Made by a program: the position numbers and the translations under genes. Below the pieces are notes generated by a model, which was given only the letters and a program-made list of their open reading frames with translations, was not told where the DNA came from and did not search any database. Positions 63,346 through 64,000 of a stretch of DNA of 64,000 nucleotides are shown here, piece by piece. Position 1 is the stretch's first letter, and each line of letters begins with the position of its first letter. This stretch comes from Nitratireductor sp. GISD-1A_MAKvit (GTDB lineage Bacteria; Pseudomonadota; Alphaproteobacteria; Rhizobiales; Rhizobiaceae): positions 2,231,001 through 2,295,000 of the forward strand of contig NZ_CP161920.1 in NCBI RefSeq assembly GCF_040819555.1. Direction: 5' to 3'.

Positions 63346-64000
63346 TCAGTTCGGCAGCTTGTCGTCAATGCCCTTGATATAGAAGTTCATGCTGAGAACC
63401 TCGCCATCGGGTGCAGCCTTTCCTTCTTCAAGCCACAGCGTTCCGTCCTGTTTGTAGACCGGGCCGGTAAAGGGGTTGAAACCCTCGTCCTTGATCTTTG
63501 CCTCGATCTCCTCGGCCGCCGCCTTCACATCATCGGGCATGTTGGTGTACGGCGCCATCACGACGTGACCATCCTTCATGCCACCCCATACATCATGCTG
63601 TTCCCAGGTGCCGTCCATGACAGCCTGAACACGTTCGATGTAATACGGGCCCCAGTCATCCACGATCGAGGTGAGCTGGGTCTCGGGCGCGAACTTGATC
63701 ATGTCGGAAGCCTGTCCGAACCCCTTGATCCCACGTTCTGCCGCAACCTGAAGCGGGGCGGTGGAATCCGTGTGCTGGGTAATGATGTCGACGCCCTGGT
63801 CGAGCAGCGCCTTGGCAGCATCGGCTTCCTTGCCGGCATCGAACCATGTGTTGGCCCAGACGATCTTGACCTGGAAATCCGGGTTGACCGACTGCGCGCC
63901 GAGCATGAAGGCGTTGATGCCCATGACCACCTCGGGGATCGGGAAGGAGGCGATATAGCCGGCCACACCCTTTTCCGACATCTTGGCCGCGATCACGCCC
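63346..64000 (-). CDS. BMP/PnrA-family ABC transporter binding protein, C-terminal part
   Basis: The gene runs off the right edge, so its start and signal peptide are not seen. The visible 218 residues match Bmp/PnrA-type binding proteins for purine nucleosides and related compounds: FPIPEVVMGINAFMLGA, VWANTWFDAGKEADAA, and VDIITQHTDSTAPLQVA. The tail DGEVLSMNFYIKGID is typical. It would serve a basic membrane protein-type importer encoded to the right. Confidence 0.9.
   Translation of the reverse strand, partial: GVIAAKMSEKGVAGYIASFPIPEVVMGINAFMLGAQSVNPDFQVKIVWANTWFDAGKEADAAKALLDQGVDIITQHTDSTAPLQVAAERGIKGFGQASDMIKFAPETQLTSIVDDWGPYYIERVQAVMDGTWEQHDVWGGMKDGHVVMAPYTNMPDDVKAAAEEIEAKIKDEGFNPFTGPVYKQDGTLWLEEGKAAPDGEVLSMNFYIKGIDDKLPN

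Overview
This 64 kb window reads as chromosomal DNA of an alphaproteobacterium of the order Hyphomicrobiales (Rhizobiales). The basis is gene content and order: glnB-glnA with a sigma-54 promoter, a direct-repeat GTTC-N7-GTTC SOS box before lexA, coaD-cyclophilin-cyclophilin-queA-tgt, the rhizobial glycerol ABC operon glpR-D-S-T-P-Q-U-V-K, and rlpA-dac-tmk-holB-metG-tatD. Genus is not resolved; a Phyllobacteriaceae/Rhizobiaceae-like organism is an inference.

Layout. 0-5 kb: the 3' end of an RluC-type pseudouridine synthase gene, an EamA exporter, an ATP12 F1-ATPase assembly chaperone, a YggT-like membrane protein, and a sodium:solute symporter with its DUF4212 partner. 5-14 kb: a conserved hypothetical gene, glnBA, nnr (NAD(P)HX repair), lexA, marC and gyrA. 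14-18.2 kb: a 31-codon membrane peptide, coaD, two cyclophilins, queA and tgt. 18.3-28.3 kb: the glycerol regulon (repressor, dehydrogenase, ABC importer, kinase). 28.5 kb: tRNA-Lys(TTT).

28.9-48.7 kb is an accessory catabolic block made of two independent modules. Module A (28.9-38.3 kb) has a TctABC tripartite importer, a Gfo/Idh/MocA oxidoreductase, a TIM-barrel isomerase, an enolase-superfamily dehydratase, an SDR epimerase, a TetR regulator and a DapA-family aldolase. It looks like acid-sugar uptake and breakdown. Module B (38.6-48.7 kb) is bracketed by two near-identical palindromes, one before an IclR regulator and one in a divergent promoter 9 kb away. It holds a NitT/TauT-type ABC importer, a TIM-barrel isomerase, two AroE-like dehydrogenases lacking the shikimate-binding serines, a predicted seven-bladed FG-GAP propeller protein without an export signal, and a second DapA-family enzyme. 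No known pathway was recognised for module B; it is the best candidate here for an undescribed system.

48.9-57 kb: a housekeeping operon-like run (rlpA, D,D-carboxypeptidase, tmk, holB, metG, tatD, an MBL hydrolase, a YbaK protein). 57-59.1 kb: an ISNCY-type insertion sequence carrying an ASCH-domain passenger gene. 59.2-64 kb: dgoA-dgoK (galactonate branch), speD-speE (spermidine), a glutathione S-transferase, and a 5'-truncated BMP-family binding protein.

Five genes (glpR, glpD, glpQ, glpK, tmk) are each broken by one extra base in a G or C run that touches a GGCC. Because tmk is essential, systematic read error is the likeliest cause, and these genes are probably intact in the organism.
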